DNA of 64,000 nt from assembly GCA_965277445.1 (NCBI GenBank), contig CBDICY010000050.1, positions 248,001-312,000 on the forward strand. The letters run 5' to 3'. The notes under the pieces are model-generated. The model did not search any database. It worked only from the letters and a program-made list of their open reading frames with translations, and was not told where the DNA came from. The position numbers and the translations under genes were made by a program. This stretch comes from JAFMDF01 sp965277445 (GTDB lineage: Bacteria; Bacteroidota; Bacteroidia; Chitinophagales; Saprospiraceae). This document shows positions 7,369 through 15,298 of the stretch, piece by piece (position 1 is the first letter of the stretch; each line of letters opens with the position of its first letter).

Positions 7369-9213
7369 CTAACCATGCCACTTTTTATACCAAAGTTGGA
7401 ACATAATAAAATGCCACACAAAATCACTATCATCTTGCCGTCCGAGAAATCTATTTTTTCTTTCTTTAAGATAAGCAATAGAAAACAAGTCTTGTTGGAT
7501 CAAAAAGGATTCCTCGAAAGCTTCCTCCATTAAATACTTTAATTCTCCTCTTAACCATTGATTAATGGGTAAACTAAATCCTTTCTTTGGGCGATCCATT
7601 AGAGATGCAGGTAAATATTGATGGGTAATTTTCTTCAATAAATACTTTAAGGTCGAATTTTTATATTTCATTTTTACAGGCAGCTTCATCGCCCACTCTG
7701 CAATTTGATAATCCAAAAAAGGTTCTCTCCCCTCTAAACCAACTGCCATTGTTGCCCGATCGACTTTTACCAAAATATCATCTTGTAAATAATGCTGATA
7801 TTCCGTAGCAAAAATGGAATTAATCGAACTATTTTTGTCGGCAGCAAGCGGGGCACTTTTAAAATGTTTTAGCAGTCGTTGAAGATCCTTGTTGATTAAT
7901 ATTTGAGTTTGGATATTCGGTATATCAGGAATGGTATCGTTGATAAGAATTTCAGCTATTTTCCGATTAATCGTCCCTTTACTTCCCCAGTTTAAGGCAT
8001 AGCCAATTGATTTATTAATAATTGCTGGATTATATTTTATAAAAGAAGCAATTTTTAAAGCCTTCACATGCCTTTTATAGCCTACAAATTGCTCGTCTCC
8101 ACCGTCCGCTGATAAAGCCACCGTTACTTCTTGTCGAGCCATTTTGCTCACTAAATAAGTTGGAATGCTAGAACTATCCCCAAAAGGCTCATCGTAAATA
8201 TAAGGTAGTTCAGGAACAATTTCCTTGCCGGCTGCTTCTGTACATATATGTTTGTGGTGGTCTGTCCCAAGATGCTTGGCAATAGCCGTTGCATAAGGAG
8301 ATTCATCATGCTTTTTACTTTCAAATCCTATCGTAAAAGTCTTTAAAGGTTTGATCCGATCTTTTTGTATTAAGGCAGTCACTAAGGAACTATCGTAGCC
8401 ACCACTCAAAAATATGCCTACTGGCACATCTGCCACCATTCTATAATTAAAAGCAGTCGTCAACAAAGATTCAGTTGCTTGCAATATTTCTGCTTCACTC
8501 CCATTAAAAATTTCCGAGGGTTTGGTATAATCAGCAATGTTCCAATAAATTATTTCTTCCTGTTTTTTAGTAGTCAAATCAACGGCTAAAGAACTGCCTT
8601 GCTTAATTTTGTAACAATTTTTATAAATGCAATGTGGTGTAGGAATTCGACCATACTGAAAGTAAAGTTGAACAGCTTGCTTATCAATAGCTAAATTGAT
8701 TGTTTTCACGGCATGAAAGGCTTTCAATTCAGAAGCAAAAAGTAATAAACCGTTTTTCTCATAAACATAAAGCGGTTTTACCCCTGCACGATCCCGAATC
8801 AACCAAACCTTTTGTAAGTCGCTATTATAGATTACAAAGGCAAACATTCCATTGAACTTATTGACTGCATCAATGCCCCATGCTTCAAAAGCAGCTAAAA
8901 TGACTTCCGTATCAGAATTTGACTCAAAGGTGTAATCTAAAGCCAATAGTTCTTTTCTAATGGTTTTATAATTATAGATTTCTCCGTTATAAGTGATACT
9001 CCAAACACCTCTCGTCCGTGGTTGTATTCCACCTTTTGTCAAGTCAATGATAGAAAGTCGTCTATGTCCCAAACCAATCGTCACGTTGTCTTGATTAAAC
9101 ACCTGATAACCTGAAGCGTCTGGACCTCTGTGCTTCATTGCATTCGTCATCGCTATTAAGTTCTTTTTACTTAGGCGATTATTAAAATCTATAAATCCTG
9201 CTATTCCACACAT
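7369..9213 (-). CDS. asnB: Glutamine-hydrolysing asparagine synthetase-like amidotransferase
   Basis: A 614-residue AsnB-family enzyme. It starts MCGIAGF, so Cys2 is the glutaminase nucleophile after Met removal. The N-terminal glutaminase continues with 'MKHRGPDASG' and 'LGHRRLSIIDL'. The synthetase half has the pyrophosphate loop 'FLSGGYDSSLV' (~268-278) and 'ALSADGGDEQFVGY'. In EPS clusters these paralogues usually amidate sugar carboxylates (uronamides) or related groups rather than free aspartate; that assignment here comes from context. It sits between the DUF2334 and NodB deacetylase genes with short gaps (27 and 46 bases). Confidence 0.92.
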   Translation of the reverse strand: MCGIAGFIDFNNRLSKKNLIAMTNAMKHRGPDASGYQVFNQDNVTIGLGHRRLSIIDLTKGGIQPRTRGVWSITYNGEIYNYKTIRKELLALDYTFESNSDTEVILAAFEAWGIDAVNKFNGMFAFVIYNSDLQKVWLIRDRAGVKPLYVYEKNGLLLFASELKAFHAVKTINLAIDKQAVQLYFQYGRIPTPHCIYKNCYKIKQGSSLAVDLTTKKQEEIIYWNIADYTKPSEIFNGSEAEILQATESLLTTAFNYRMVADVPVGIFLSGGYDSSLVTALIQKDRIKPLKTFTIGFESKKHDESPYATAIAKHLGTDHHKHICTEAAGKEIVPELPYIYDEPFGDSSSIPTYLVSKMARQEVTVALSADGGDEQFVGYKRHVKALKIASFIKYNPAIINKSIGYALNWGSKGTINRKIAEILINDTIPDIPNIQTQILINKDLQRLLKHFKSAPLAADKNSSINSIFATEYQHYLQDDILVKVDRATMAVGLEGREPFLDYQIAEWAMKLPVKMKYKNSTLKYLLKKITHQYLPASLMDRPKKGFSLPINQWLRGELKYLMEEAFEESFLIQQDLFSIAYLKERKNRFLGRQDDSDFVWHFIMFQLWYKKWHG

Positions 9214-9240
9214 GCTATGAGTACTTGTTTAGTTTCAAGG

Positions 9241-9987
9241 TTAACCGTTCCTACCTAATAGTATTCTTAAGTAGTTTTTAGTGGCTTTAAGAAGGAAATA
9301 CATATAATCTTTAAAATCTCTTTTTCGCTTAATCCCTATCAAATCATCTACCGCAACAAAAGCATCTTTATGTGTTTGTAGAAACTGTTTTAACTTGGCA
9401 AATTCTGGTTCGGAGGTTTCATTCGGATGAAAACAAAAAGTCCAAGTTCCTGCATGAGTCGCCTTTTTACAGTTTGAAATTTGAGCTGGAATCCATAAAA
9501 AATCATCCTTTAAATAAGGTGCTAAAGCATAACCATCACTAACAATAAAAATATCGGAATTAGCTTTTAGCGCAGTCAAAGTGTTTTTATCGAAGGAATG
9601 TCCTGGCGCTATCCACGTCCTTGTTTTAATCTGATGTTTTTTAAAGATTTCAATCCCTTTTTTGATTTTAGTAGCCTGTGAAGGAAGGTCTAATCCAACA
9701 AATTCAGAGAAATTATTTTTTGGTACTATTCCAATGCCTTTTGTTGTATACACATGGTTATATCCATGCAAAGCAATTTCCCAACCTTTAGTCTGCCATC
9801 GCTTCACTTTTTCCCAAAATTGAGTGTTGTAGCTATCAGGCATCAAACTCGTATCTTCATTATTAGGGATAACCGCAATAAGGGGTTTGATACTAAATTC
9901 ATCTAGTAAGGCTTCAAATTGATCCCATTTAAGTAAATCCATTCTTGGACAGGCATCATCCAATCGTATTAAGTAGCGTTGATTCAT
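9241..9987 (-). CDS. DUF2334-type polysaccharide deacetylase-like protein
   Basis: A 248-residue protein beginning 'RYLIRLDDACPRMDLLKWDQ', the hallmark of the DUF2334 group, a NodB-fold branch with the metal Asp pair in 'RLDD'. 'PLIAVIPNNED' and 'WEIALHGYNHVY' (second metal-binding His region) follow, then 'RTWIAPGHSFDK'. No signal peptide is seen. It begins one base after the FemAB-like gene ends, so coupling is likely. A deacetylase role on EPS intermediates is probable from fold and context but has not been shown for most family members. Confidence 0.82.
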   Translation of the reverse strand: MNQRYLIRLDDACPRMDLLKWDQFEALLDEFSIKPLIAVIPNNEDTSLMPDSYNTQFWEKVKRWQTKGWEIALHGYNHVYTTKGIGIVPKNNFSEFVGLDLPSQATKIKKGIEIFKKHQIKTRTWIAPGHSFDKNTLTALKANSDIFIVSDGYALAPYLKDDFLWIPAQISNCKKATHAGTWTFCFHPNETSEPEFAKLKQFLQTHKDAFVAVDDLIGIKRKRDFKDYMYFLLKATKNYLRILLGRNG

Positions 9988-9988
9988 C

Positions 9989-10729
9989 TTAAACCCTAAT
10001 TTTTTTTCGTAGCATTTCCTTCACCTTACGTAGACTAGCTATCCATAAAGGAGTATAATCAAATTCTTCAATCAAAACACCTCCAAAACCATCTTTAAAC
10101 CTATTGATTCCCTGCAATGCTTGATCGGTCGTATCTTTCGCATAGCCTCCAAAATCGTATACGTCAAAATTTTCTGCTTTAAAATAAAGCATATCTTCAA
10201 AATGTAAAAACCTATTCGCACGACCAAGCAACGCATTTTTATCTGCATCCACTTTGCTTCTTGGTTGACTAGCAGAAAATAATAACCGAACCCGTCCTAT
10301 TTTTCGATCTACAATATAACCATGCATTACTAATGGCTCATTCCCTATTACCGCTTTAGTAACTACTAAATTAGGGTTGATAGATGCAATATACTTGGTA
10401 TCAATAGCCGTTAAGTTATTATTGGTTTTAGCAAATTCATTATAAAAAGGAATGATCGCTAAATTATTCTTTTCTTTTTCAAAAATCACCCCTTCCCTTT
10501 TCGCTCGCCTTATTTTATACTTCATTGTTTTTGACATAGGGCTTTTCAAAACCTCCTGCCCTGCTCTAAGATCAATGAGCTTCGTAAAAAAGGAAGACTT
10601 CTGATAACCAAACTGTTTACAATTAAAGGTAGCCTGCTTATATTCTCTTATTGGGCTAAACTTAACGGCTTCACCAAACCAGATTTTATTAATCTTTAAG
10701 ATAGAAAAAGTTACTTGTTGAGTTATCAT
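9989..10729 (-). CDS. FemAB/GNAT-like acyltransferase
   Basis: A 246-residue protein resembling the FemAB-like GNAT group. It has 'SKTMKYKIRRAKREGVIFE' (Arg/Lys-rich helix before the acceptor site), 'FYNEFAKTNN', a central 'LVMHGYIVDRKIGRVRLLFS' and the terminal 'YDFGGYAKD...GINRFKDGFGG' pattern that ends these domains. Family members add acyl or amino-acyl groups to cell-wall or EPS sugars. It overlaps the upstream polymerase gene by four bases (ATGA), so it is translationally coupled to it. Similar genes occur in exosortase-type EPS loci together with deacetylases and asnB. Donor and acceptor are unknown. Confidence 0.75.
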   Translation of the reverse strand: MITQQVTFSILKINKIWFGEAVKFSPIREYKQATFNCKQFGYQKSSFFTKLIDLRAGQEVLKSPMSKTMKYKIRRAKREGVIFEKEKNNLAIIPFYNEFAKTNNNLTAIDTKYIASINPNLVVTKAVIGNEPLVMHGYIVDRKIGRVRLLFSASQPRSKVDADKNALLGRANRFLHFEDMLYFKAENFDVYDFGGYAKDTTDQALQGINRFKDGFGGVLIEEFDYTPLWIASLRKVKEMLRKKIRV

Positions 10730-12090
10730 TTTATATTATTTGCGACTGCATTATCATCACCAATCAAATACTTTCTTCGGTTAATTTCATGGGTTACCCC
10801 AAGTATTATTCCTATAAATCCCATTAAGTATTTTAGACTAAAAGCACTATGCGAACTAAAACTAAAGATGCCGAATGCCAATAGAAAGGAAAGCAAAAGG
10901 AAGCCTTCTGGTTCTTTTATTAAACTAAAACCAATCAGGGTGTAATAGCCTAATAGGAGTAGGAAAAATAGGAAAACAAATATCCCTGCCTCTCCCCATA
11001 TTTTTAGGTACATATTATGCACGCCACTCCAGACATGCACCATGCCTGCACAAGAAAAGGTACCAAGCCCATAGCCAAAGAATGGTTGGGCTGCTATTTT
11101 TTTAAGCCCTCGTTCGTATAATAAGGATCTATTCGTCGTTGTTGCTCTATCAAATTTTCCTTTTAGGACAATCGCCATGGCTTCAGAAATTCTTTCTTTT
11201 TGAACAGGATGTAGCATAGTAAATCCATTATTAGAAAAATAAACCCCTAATGTTGATAAAGAAATACTTAACAAAAAAAAGGAAGTCATCACTTTTACTC
11301 TAAAGCTTTTATTAAAACTATTGGCTCGCCATAAAACATAAAGGATAAACAGACCTAAAATGAAGACCATTGTTATCATCGCCGTTTTGCTAAAAGAGGC
11401 AAATGCGCCATAAATACAAAAAGTGGCAATTCCAATAAAAGGTAAAATTTTGATGCTTCGTTTTAAAAAAAGGAAATAGGCCAATAGAATCGTCAAATTC
11501 GCCTGAAAACCATTTTCGTTCGGATTGGCAAAAAGTCCGTATACTCGATGTGTATTTTCCCCTTCAGACAATAGTTCATTTAAACCAATGTGTGGAGATA
11601 ATAAACCAATTAAGAGGGTCGTAAAGAAAAAGTAAAAAACTAATTTTAAGATAAAGATATCAGACACATTTCTAAGCGACCAAACACAGTAAATATAAGC
11701 AATGAATAAGATAATCATTGCAGTAAAATTTTTCCTAATCTCCAGTAGTTCCTCTGCTTTCGTAAATTGATGATGGTGTAAATTATAGATCAAAGAAAGG
11801 ATACCAATCACCGTAAAAGCGATTAAAAAACCCGCTAATCCTAAAAATGGTTTTCCAAAATAATTCTGCTTGGTGGGCAGAAAGGAATAGATAAAAAAAC
11901 TACAAACTAGAATGATTGGAGAAGTCAAATTCGCCAAGCCTAAAGTAGCGTATATGACGGCATTGAGGTTACAAAATATGATTAACATAAATAGTAACAT
12001 AAAAAATGTTGCCACATCAGTATTTCTTCTCTTCCGCCCTAAAAAGAATTGAAGGATAAACTTGGGCAAGTTGATTGTTTTAGCTGTCAA
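10726..12090 (-). CDS. O-antigen ligase/polymerase family membrane protein (Wzy-like)
   Basis: A 454-residue integral membrane protein with roughly ten to twelve hydrophobic segments. A large periplasmic loop near residues 280-350 contains 'FFGYGLGTFSCAGMVHVWSG', followed by 'VHNMYLKIWGEAGIF'. The H-N-x-Y-L...E-G pattern is the signature of the Wzy_C domain shared by O-antigen polymerases and ligases. In a cluster with a flippase, Wza and Wzc it most likely polymerises the EPS repeat units at the periplasmic face. A ligase role (joining polymer to lipid A core) cannot be excluded from sequence. Confidence 0.85.
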   Translation of the reverse strand: MTAKTINLPKFILQFFLGRKRRNTDVATFFMLLFMLIIFCNLNAVIYATLGLANLTSPIILVCSFFIYSFLPTKQNYFGKPFLGLAGFLIAFTVIGILSLIYNLHHHQFTKAEELLEIRKNFTAMIILFIAYIYCVWSLRNVSDIFILKLVFYFFFTTLLIGLLSPHIGLNELLSEGENTHRVYGLFANPNENGFQANLTILLAYFLFLKRSIKILPFIGIATFCIYGAFASFSKTAMITMVFILGLFILYVLWRANSFNKSFRVKVMTSFFLLSISLSTLGVYFSNNGFTMLHPVQKERISEAMAIVLKGKFDRATTTNRSLLYERGLKKIAAQPFFGYGLGTFSCAGMVHVWSGVHNMYLKIWGEAGIFVFLFFLLLLGYYTLIGFSLIKEPEGFLLLSFLLAFGIFSFSSHSAFSLKYLMGFIGIILGVTHEINRRKYLIGDDNAVANNIK

Positions 12091-12142
12091 GAATTATTAG
12101 TGTTTATTTAGTTGATGATACACAGGTCTGAAGAGTAATCAA

Positions 12143-12907
12143 TTAAACCTTTTTACAATAAAAATACAGCCAAGGTTCTCGATAAGTAGGGAGCTGATTA
12201 GCTGCTAATGCTTTCCCATTTGATTGCGCATAATATTTGATTTGGTCAAATCCATATTTTTCCAGCAATTTAGTTTGGTAAGTCGGTTTGACATATACCA
12301 AATCAATAGAACCGTCATAATCATAATCCTTGAAAGTAAAATGATTTGGGTCTCCTTCTATTGCTTGCCAATCATTTTGCGCCTTTCTATAAACCGCTCT
12401 TTTATAGTTATTAATAGTCCTTAAAGGGTTTAAGGCCAGGTTCCATTTTTTAAGAGAGGGATAAGTTTGAGTGTTATGCGACGAAAATAAAAAGCTACCC
12501 TGAGGCTTCAAAATGCGATAGATTTCTTGTAACACAAGCATTCTATCCGCCAAACTAACACAGTCTATTCCATTATAACTAAAAAAAATAAAATCAAACT
12601 GATTGTCCTGAAATTCAGGCATATATCGGGCATCACTACAACTAAATTTTGCCGCAGAGTTAGCAAATTCTTTCCTACAATAATCAATCATTCCTTGCGA
12701 ATAATCAATGCCTGTATATCCTGCAACTCGGTCAATCAAATGTAAAGAAGTTCTACCTGCACCAATGCCAACATCTAGCAAATTAGCCTCTTTTAGTTCC
12801 CTCGAAAATCTATTAAAAAGTACTTTTTCAGCAGGCTGCAATTTTTTTTCCTTTCTATAAAAATCAACTACTTCTGGGATTTCATAAATTTCTTTTACTG
12901 CATTCAT
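12143..12907 (-). CDS. Class I SAM-dependent methyltransferase
   Basis: A 254-residue methyltransferase if the ATG at 12907 is used ('MNAVKEIYEIPEVVDFYRKE'). An ATG at 12967 adds 20 residues encoded partly by a dispersed heptamer repeat (12942-12960), so I prefer the shorter form. Motif I is 'LLDVGIGAGRTSLHLIDRV', then 'YTGIDYSQGMIDYC' (acidic residue binding the SAM ribose), 'FDFIFFSYNGIDCV' and 'ILKPQGSFLFSSHN'. It probably methylates a sugar in the EPS repeat. It lies between the flippase and polymerase genes, with 136 bases in front and 52 behind, a looser fit than its neighbours. Confidence 0.85.
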   Translation of the reverse strand: MNAVKEIYEIPEVVDFYRKEKKLQPAEKVLFNRFSRELKEANLLDVGIGAGRTSLHLIDRVAGYTGIDYSQGMIDYCRKEFANSAAKFSCSDARYMPEFQDNQFDFIFFSYNGIDCVSLADRMLVLQEIYRILKPQGSFLFSSHNTQTYPSLKKWNLALNPLRTINNYKRAVYRKAQNDWQAIEGDPNHFTFKDYDYDGSIDLVYVKPTYQTKLLEKYGFDQIKYYAQSNGKALAANQLPTYREPWLYFYCKKV

Positions 12908-12941
12908 ATTGTATATTTTTTTGTTTAAAGGTGTTGTTATC

Positions 12942-12960
12942 GGTTGCCAGTTGCGGGTTA
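12942..12960. repeat. Short piece of dispersed heptamer repeat
   Basis: Two and a half copies of a heptamer (ggttgcc, agttgcg, ggtta). Seventeen bases (12943-12959) match exactly a stretch at 23380-23396 inside the first giant gene, showing that this repeat family is dispersed. Confidence 0.6.
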
Positions 12961-13043
12961 AGATCAATCTAATACCTAATTCAAGATGCGGACACGGCTA
13001 AAACTGGTAGCACAGATTTTTAGTCTATTCTGGACACAGGTCT

Positions 13044-14546
13044 TCAGGTTTGATATTGATATACAGGGATTTTAAAAGGGCTAATTTTATTAAATTCTTT
13101 GAAAAAATTTCCATGATCAAAAAAATAGAGCATGCCCAAAAAGATACTACCACTAAATAGCGTCGAGCAACAAAATGGTAGTATTCCAGCGTAGTTTAAT
13201 TGGGTATACAACATAGGAATAATAGCAATACTGGATAGTAAAAAATAAAATAATAAGGCACGTCCCTTAAAAGGAATATTCGTTACTTTTTTATGAATAA
13301 TTAGGTATAAATATCCCCCCACCAACACCGCCGTTAATAGACGAGCAAGTGCAATTCCTACAATTTGAAAAGGGGTCGTAAAAATCAGTAAGGTTAGCAT
13401 TAGTAAAATAGCTTCTACTACATTCAATAAAAACCTTTGTACAGGCGATTTATAAATTAAGACAGCCGTTCCGTAAGGCAAAATAAAGTGATAGACAAAG
13501 AAAGAATAAAGGACTAATAGCATACCTGGGAAAATAGCTGCTTCGTAATAATTCCCTGCTAAAAGGATTAATAAAGTCGGAACGGAACCTACGGTAAAGA
13601 TGATTAGTGGTAACAATAGTGTGGTGCTAATGCGCAGTATGTCATTAGCTTTGGTGGTAAATTCCAAAATAGAATTTTTATAAGAAGAGAGTCTAGGTGT
13701 TAATACATTATAAATCGAATAATAAAGTGCATTAACAATGCCGTACACTTTTTTGGCGATATAGTAGATCGGTAATAATTCCGCTGATAAAAAGGTAATA
13801 ACCACAAGATTATCTCCTTCTGATCTAATAAAAATCAAATATCCTTCTAAATAAAAAGGCCAAGATTCTTTAAGCAACTCCATTAACGGATAATTGCCTG
13901 CACGATTCCAAATAATATCTCTTAGATAATAAACAGAAACGATAACGGAAAATAATTTACTCAATAAAAGCCCCACACAAATGCCTTTTAGTCCAAATCC
14001 AATAAAAAAGACAACGGTAATAATAGCTTTGAACAAAGAAAAATAAAAGAAGGTCGTAGCGAATTTTGAAAACCGTTCAAAAGATTTAAAAACATAAGTA
14101 AGTGCATGATCTATTCCAAAAAAGAAGGCAGCAACACTCAATATTTTTATTTCGGTGACATATATTTCGGCGTCAAAAATCCAAAAGGAAATTTTTTCTG
14201 CTAAAAAAAAAGATAAGACAAAAAAGATAAAAGAATTGACTATACTGAGTTTCAGCACCGTATTGATCATAGCATAAGCTGCTGAAAGATTAGTTGTTCT
14301 CAATGAAGGAATATTTCGATATAAAACAGGAAATACGCCAAAAGAAAAGAAAAGCGTAGACATATTTCCCAGCAAGAAATAAGCAGGAAAAATAGATAAT
14401 TCTAAATCTGTCATCATTCGGGTAAAAAATATAAAAGGGAATATCCCTAATATTTGAGCCCCAAAAGTGGCAGATGTCAGAAAGGCTAAATTAGAAAGTA
14501 CGGAATGTTTTTTCAAAGAGATTTTCCTTAAAGTTTTGAGGTCCAA
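13044..14546 (-). CDS. Polysaccharide flippase (Wzx-like, MATE/PST superfamily)
   Basis: A 500-residue membrane protein with about twelve to fourteen hydrophobic helices spread over its length and a positively charged N-terminus before 'SNLAFLTSATFGAQILGIFP', the typical first helix of the PST family. It would flip the undecaprenyl-linked repeat unit to the periplasm. It overlaps the kinase-like gene by 19 bases. No specific substrate residues can be read. The final helices ('LLFYFLLSSIAIIPMLY', 'STLFSGSIFLGMLYFF') are complete, so the gene looks intact. Confidence 0.85.
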   Translation of the reverse strand: MDLKTLRKISLKKHSVLSNLAFLTSATFGAQILGIFPFIFFTRMMTDLELSIFPAYFLLGNMSTLFFSFGVFPVLYRNIPSLRTTNLSAAYAMINTVLKLSIVNSFIFFVLSFFLAEKISFWIFDAEIYVTEIKILSVAAFFFGIDHALTYVFKSFERFSKFATTFFYFSLFKAIITVVFFIGFGLKGICVGLLLSKLFSVIVSVYYLRDIIWNRAGNYPLMELLKESWPFYLEGYLIFIRSEGDNLVVITFLSAELLPIYYIAKKVYGIVNALYYSIYNVLTPRLSSYKNSILEFTTKANDILRISTTLLLPLIIFTVGSVPTLLILLAGNYYEAAIFPGMLLVLYSFFVYHFILPYGTAVLIYKSPVQRFLLNVVEAILLMLTLLIFTTPFQIVGIALARLLTAVLVGGYLYLIIHKKVTNIPFKGRALLFYFLLSSIAIIPMLYTQLNYAGILPFCCSTLFSGSIFLGMLYFFDHGNFFKEFNKISPFKIPVYQYQT

Positions 14547-15298
14547 TACTGCTTTAGCATATGGAACAATCTAATGCCAATTAATTTTCTTTTCCAAGAA
14601 TAATTCACATGATTGTGTTGATTATCATAGTGGGAAAAATTCAAGCAATATTGAGCTAAGTCTTTCGTGCTAAAGGTTGTTTTCTTCCCCATATAACCTG
14701 CTAAAAAAGAATCTGCTAAAACTGAAAGCTTTCTTTTATCTAATAACATATATGGTGGATAATAAAATAAGCTATTGATAAATAGACAAATATCCCAAAC
14801 GCAAACACCATAATTAAAAGAGGTCCCCGCTAAATAGGAAGACGCCCAATCTATAATATAAAGTTTATTCGTTCCTTTTTGCAGTTGCACATTATTTACC
14901 GTAAAATCTCCATGTAAAAAACTTTTAGGAAAAATCAATTCTTTGGAGAATTGAGCGACCCAAGAAGATTCTTTTTTATAAGCAGTTGGCATAGCATATT
15001 TATTGTGAATCAATCTCAATATTTGACCTATTCTAAAGAATTGCTTGCTTTTATTTTTTGTTGCCTGCTTGACAGGTACTAAATCAGGAATAAATTCAAA
15101 TTCAATGTTTCTAGTCGTATCTTTATTTAATACACCAGGAATGTAAAAAAGTCCTTCTTTCTCCATTTCTAAAGCAAAAATCGTATTTCGCTTTTCAATC
15201 ATAATATCTTGATAATCATACACTTTAGTAACAATCCCTTGCTCATGATCCACCGTTAAGTACTCATTATCTAGTAGTAAACTCGATTTAGTTTTCAT
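14528..15298 (-). CDS. Aminoglycoside phosphotransferase-like kinase-fold protein
   Basis: A 256-residue protein if started at the ATG 15298 ('MKTKSSLLLDNEYLTVDHEQ'). Upstream ATGs at 15307 and 15340 overlap the BY-kinase further, and a GGAAAG lies about ten bases before 15298. The catalytic loop 'FLHGDFTVNNVQL' (Asp131, Asn136 in the HxDxxxxN pattern) and the metal-binding 'YIIDWASSYLAG' (Asp150) define the APH/choline-kinase fold. The N-lobe is short, with 'IVTKVYDY' supplying a possible ATP lysine. Such enzymes phosphorylate small molecules or sugars. Its place between Wzc and Wzx suggests it acts on a polysaccharide precursor; this is inference. Confidence 0.75.
   Translation of the reverse strand: MKTKSSLLLDNEYLTVDHEQGIVTKVYDYQDIMIEKRNTIFALEMEKEGLFYIPGVLNKDTTRNIEFEFIPDLVPVKQATKNKSKQFFRIGQILRLIHNKYAMPTAYKKESSWVAQFSKELIFPKSFLHGDFTVNNVQLQKGTNKLYIIDWASSYLAGTSFNYGVCVWDICLFINSLFYYPPYMLLDKRKLSVLADSFLAGYMGKKTTFSTKDLAQYCLNFSHYDNQHNHVNYSWKRKLIGIRLFHMLKQYWTSKL

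Noticed and set aside
12120..13043. acacaggtct as a direct repeat on both sides of the methyltransferase gene (12120-12129 and 13034-13043)
   Set aside because: Ten bases only, one copy just before a stop codon, and no terminal inverted repeats. Chance is a sufficient explanation.
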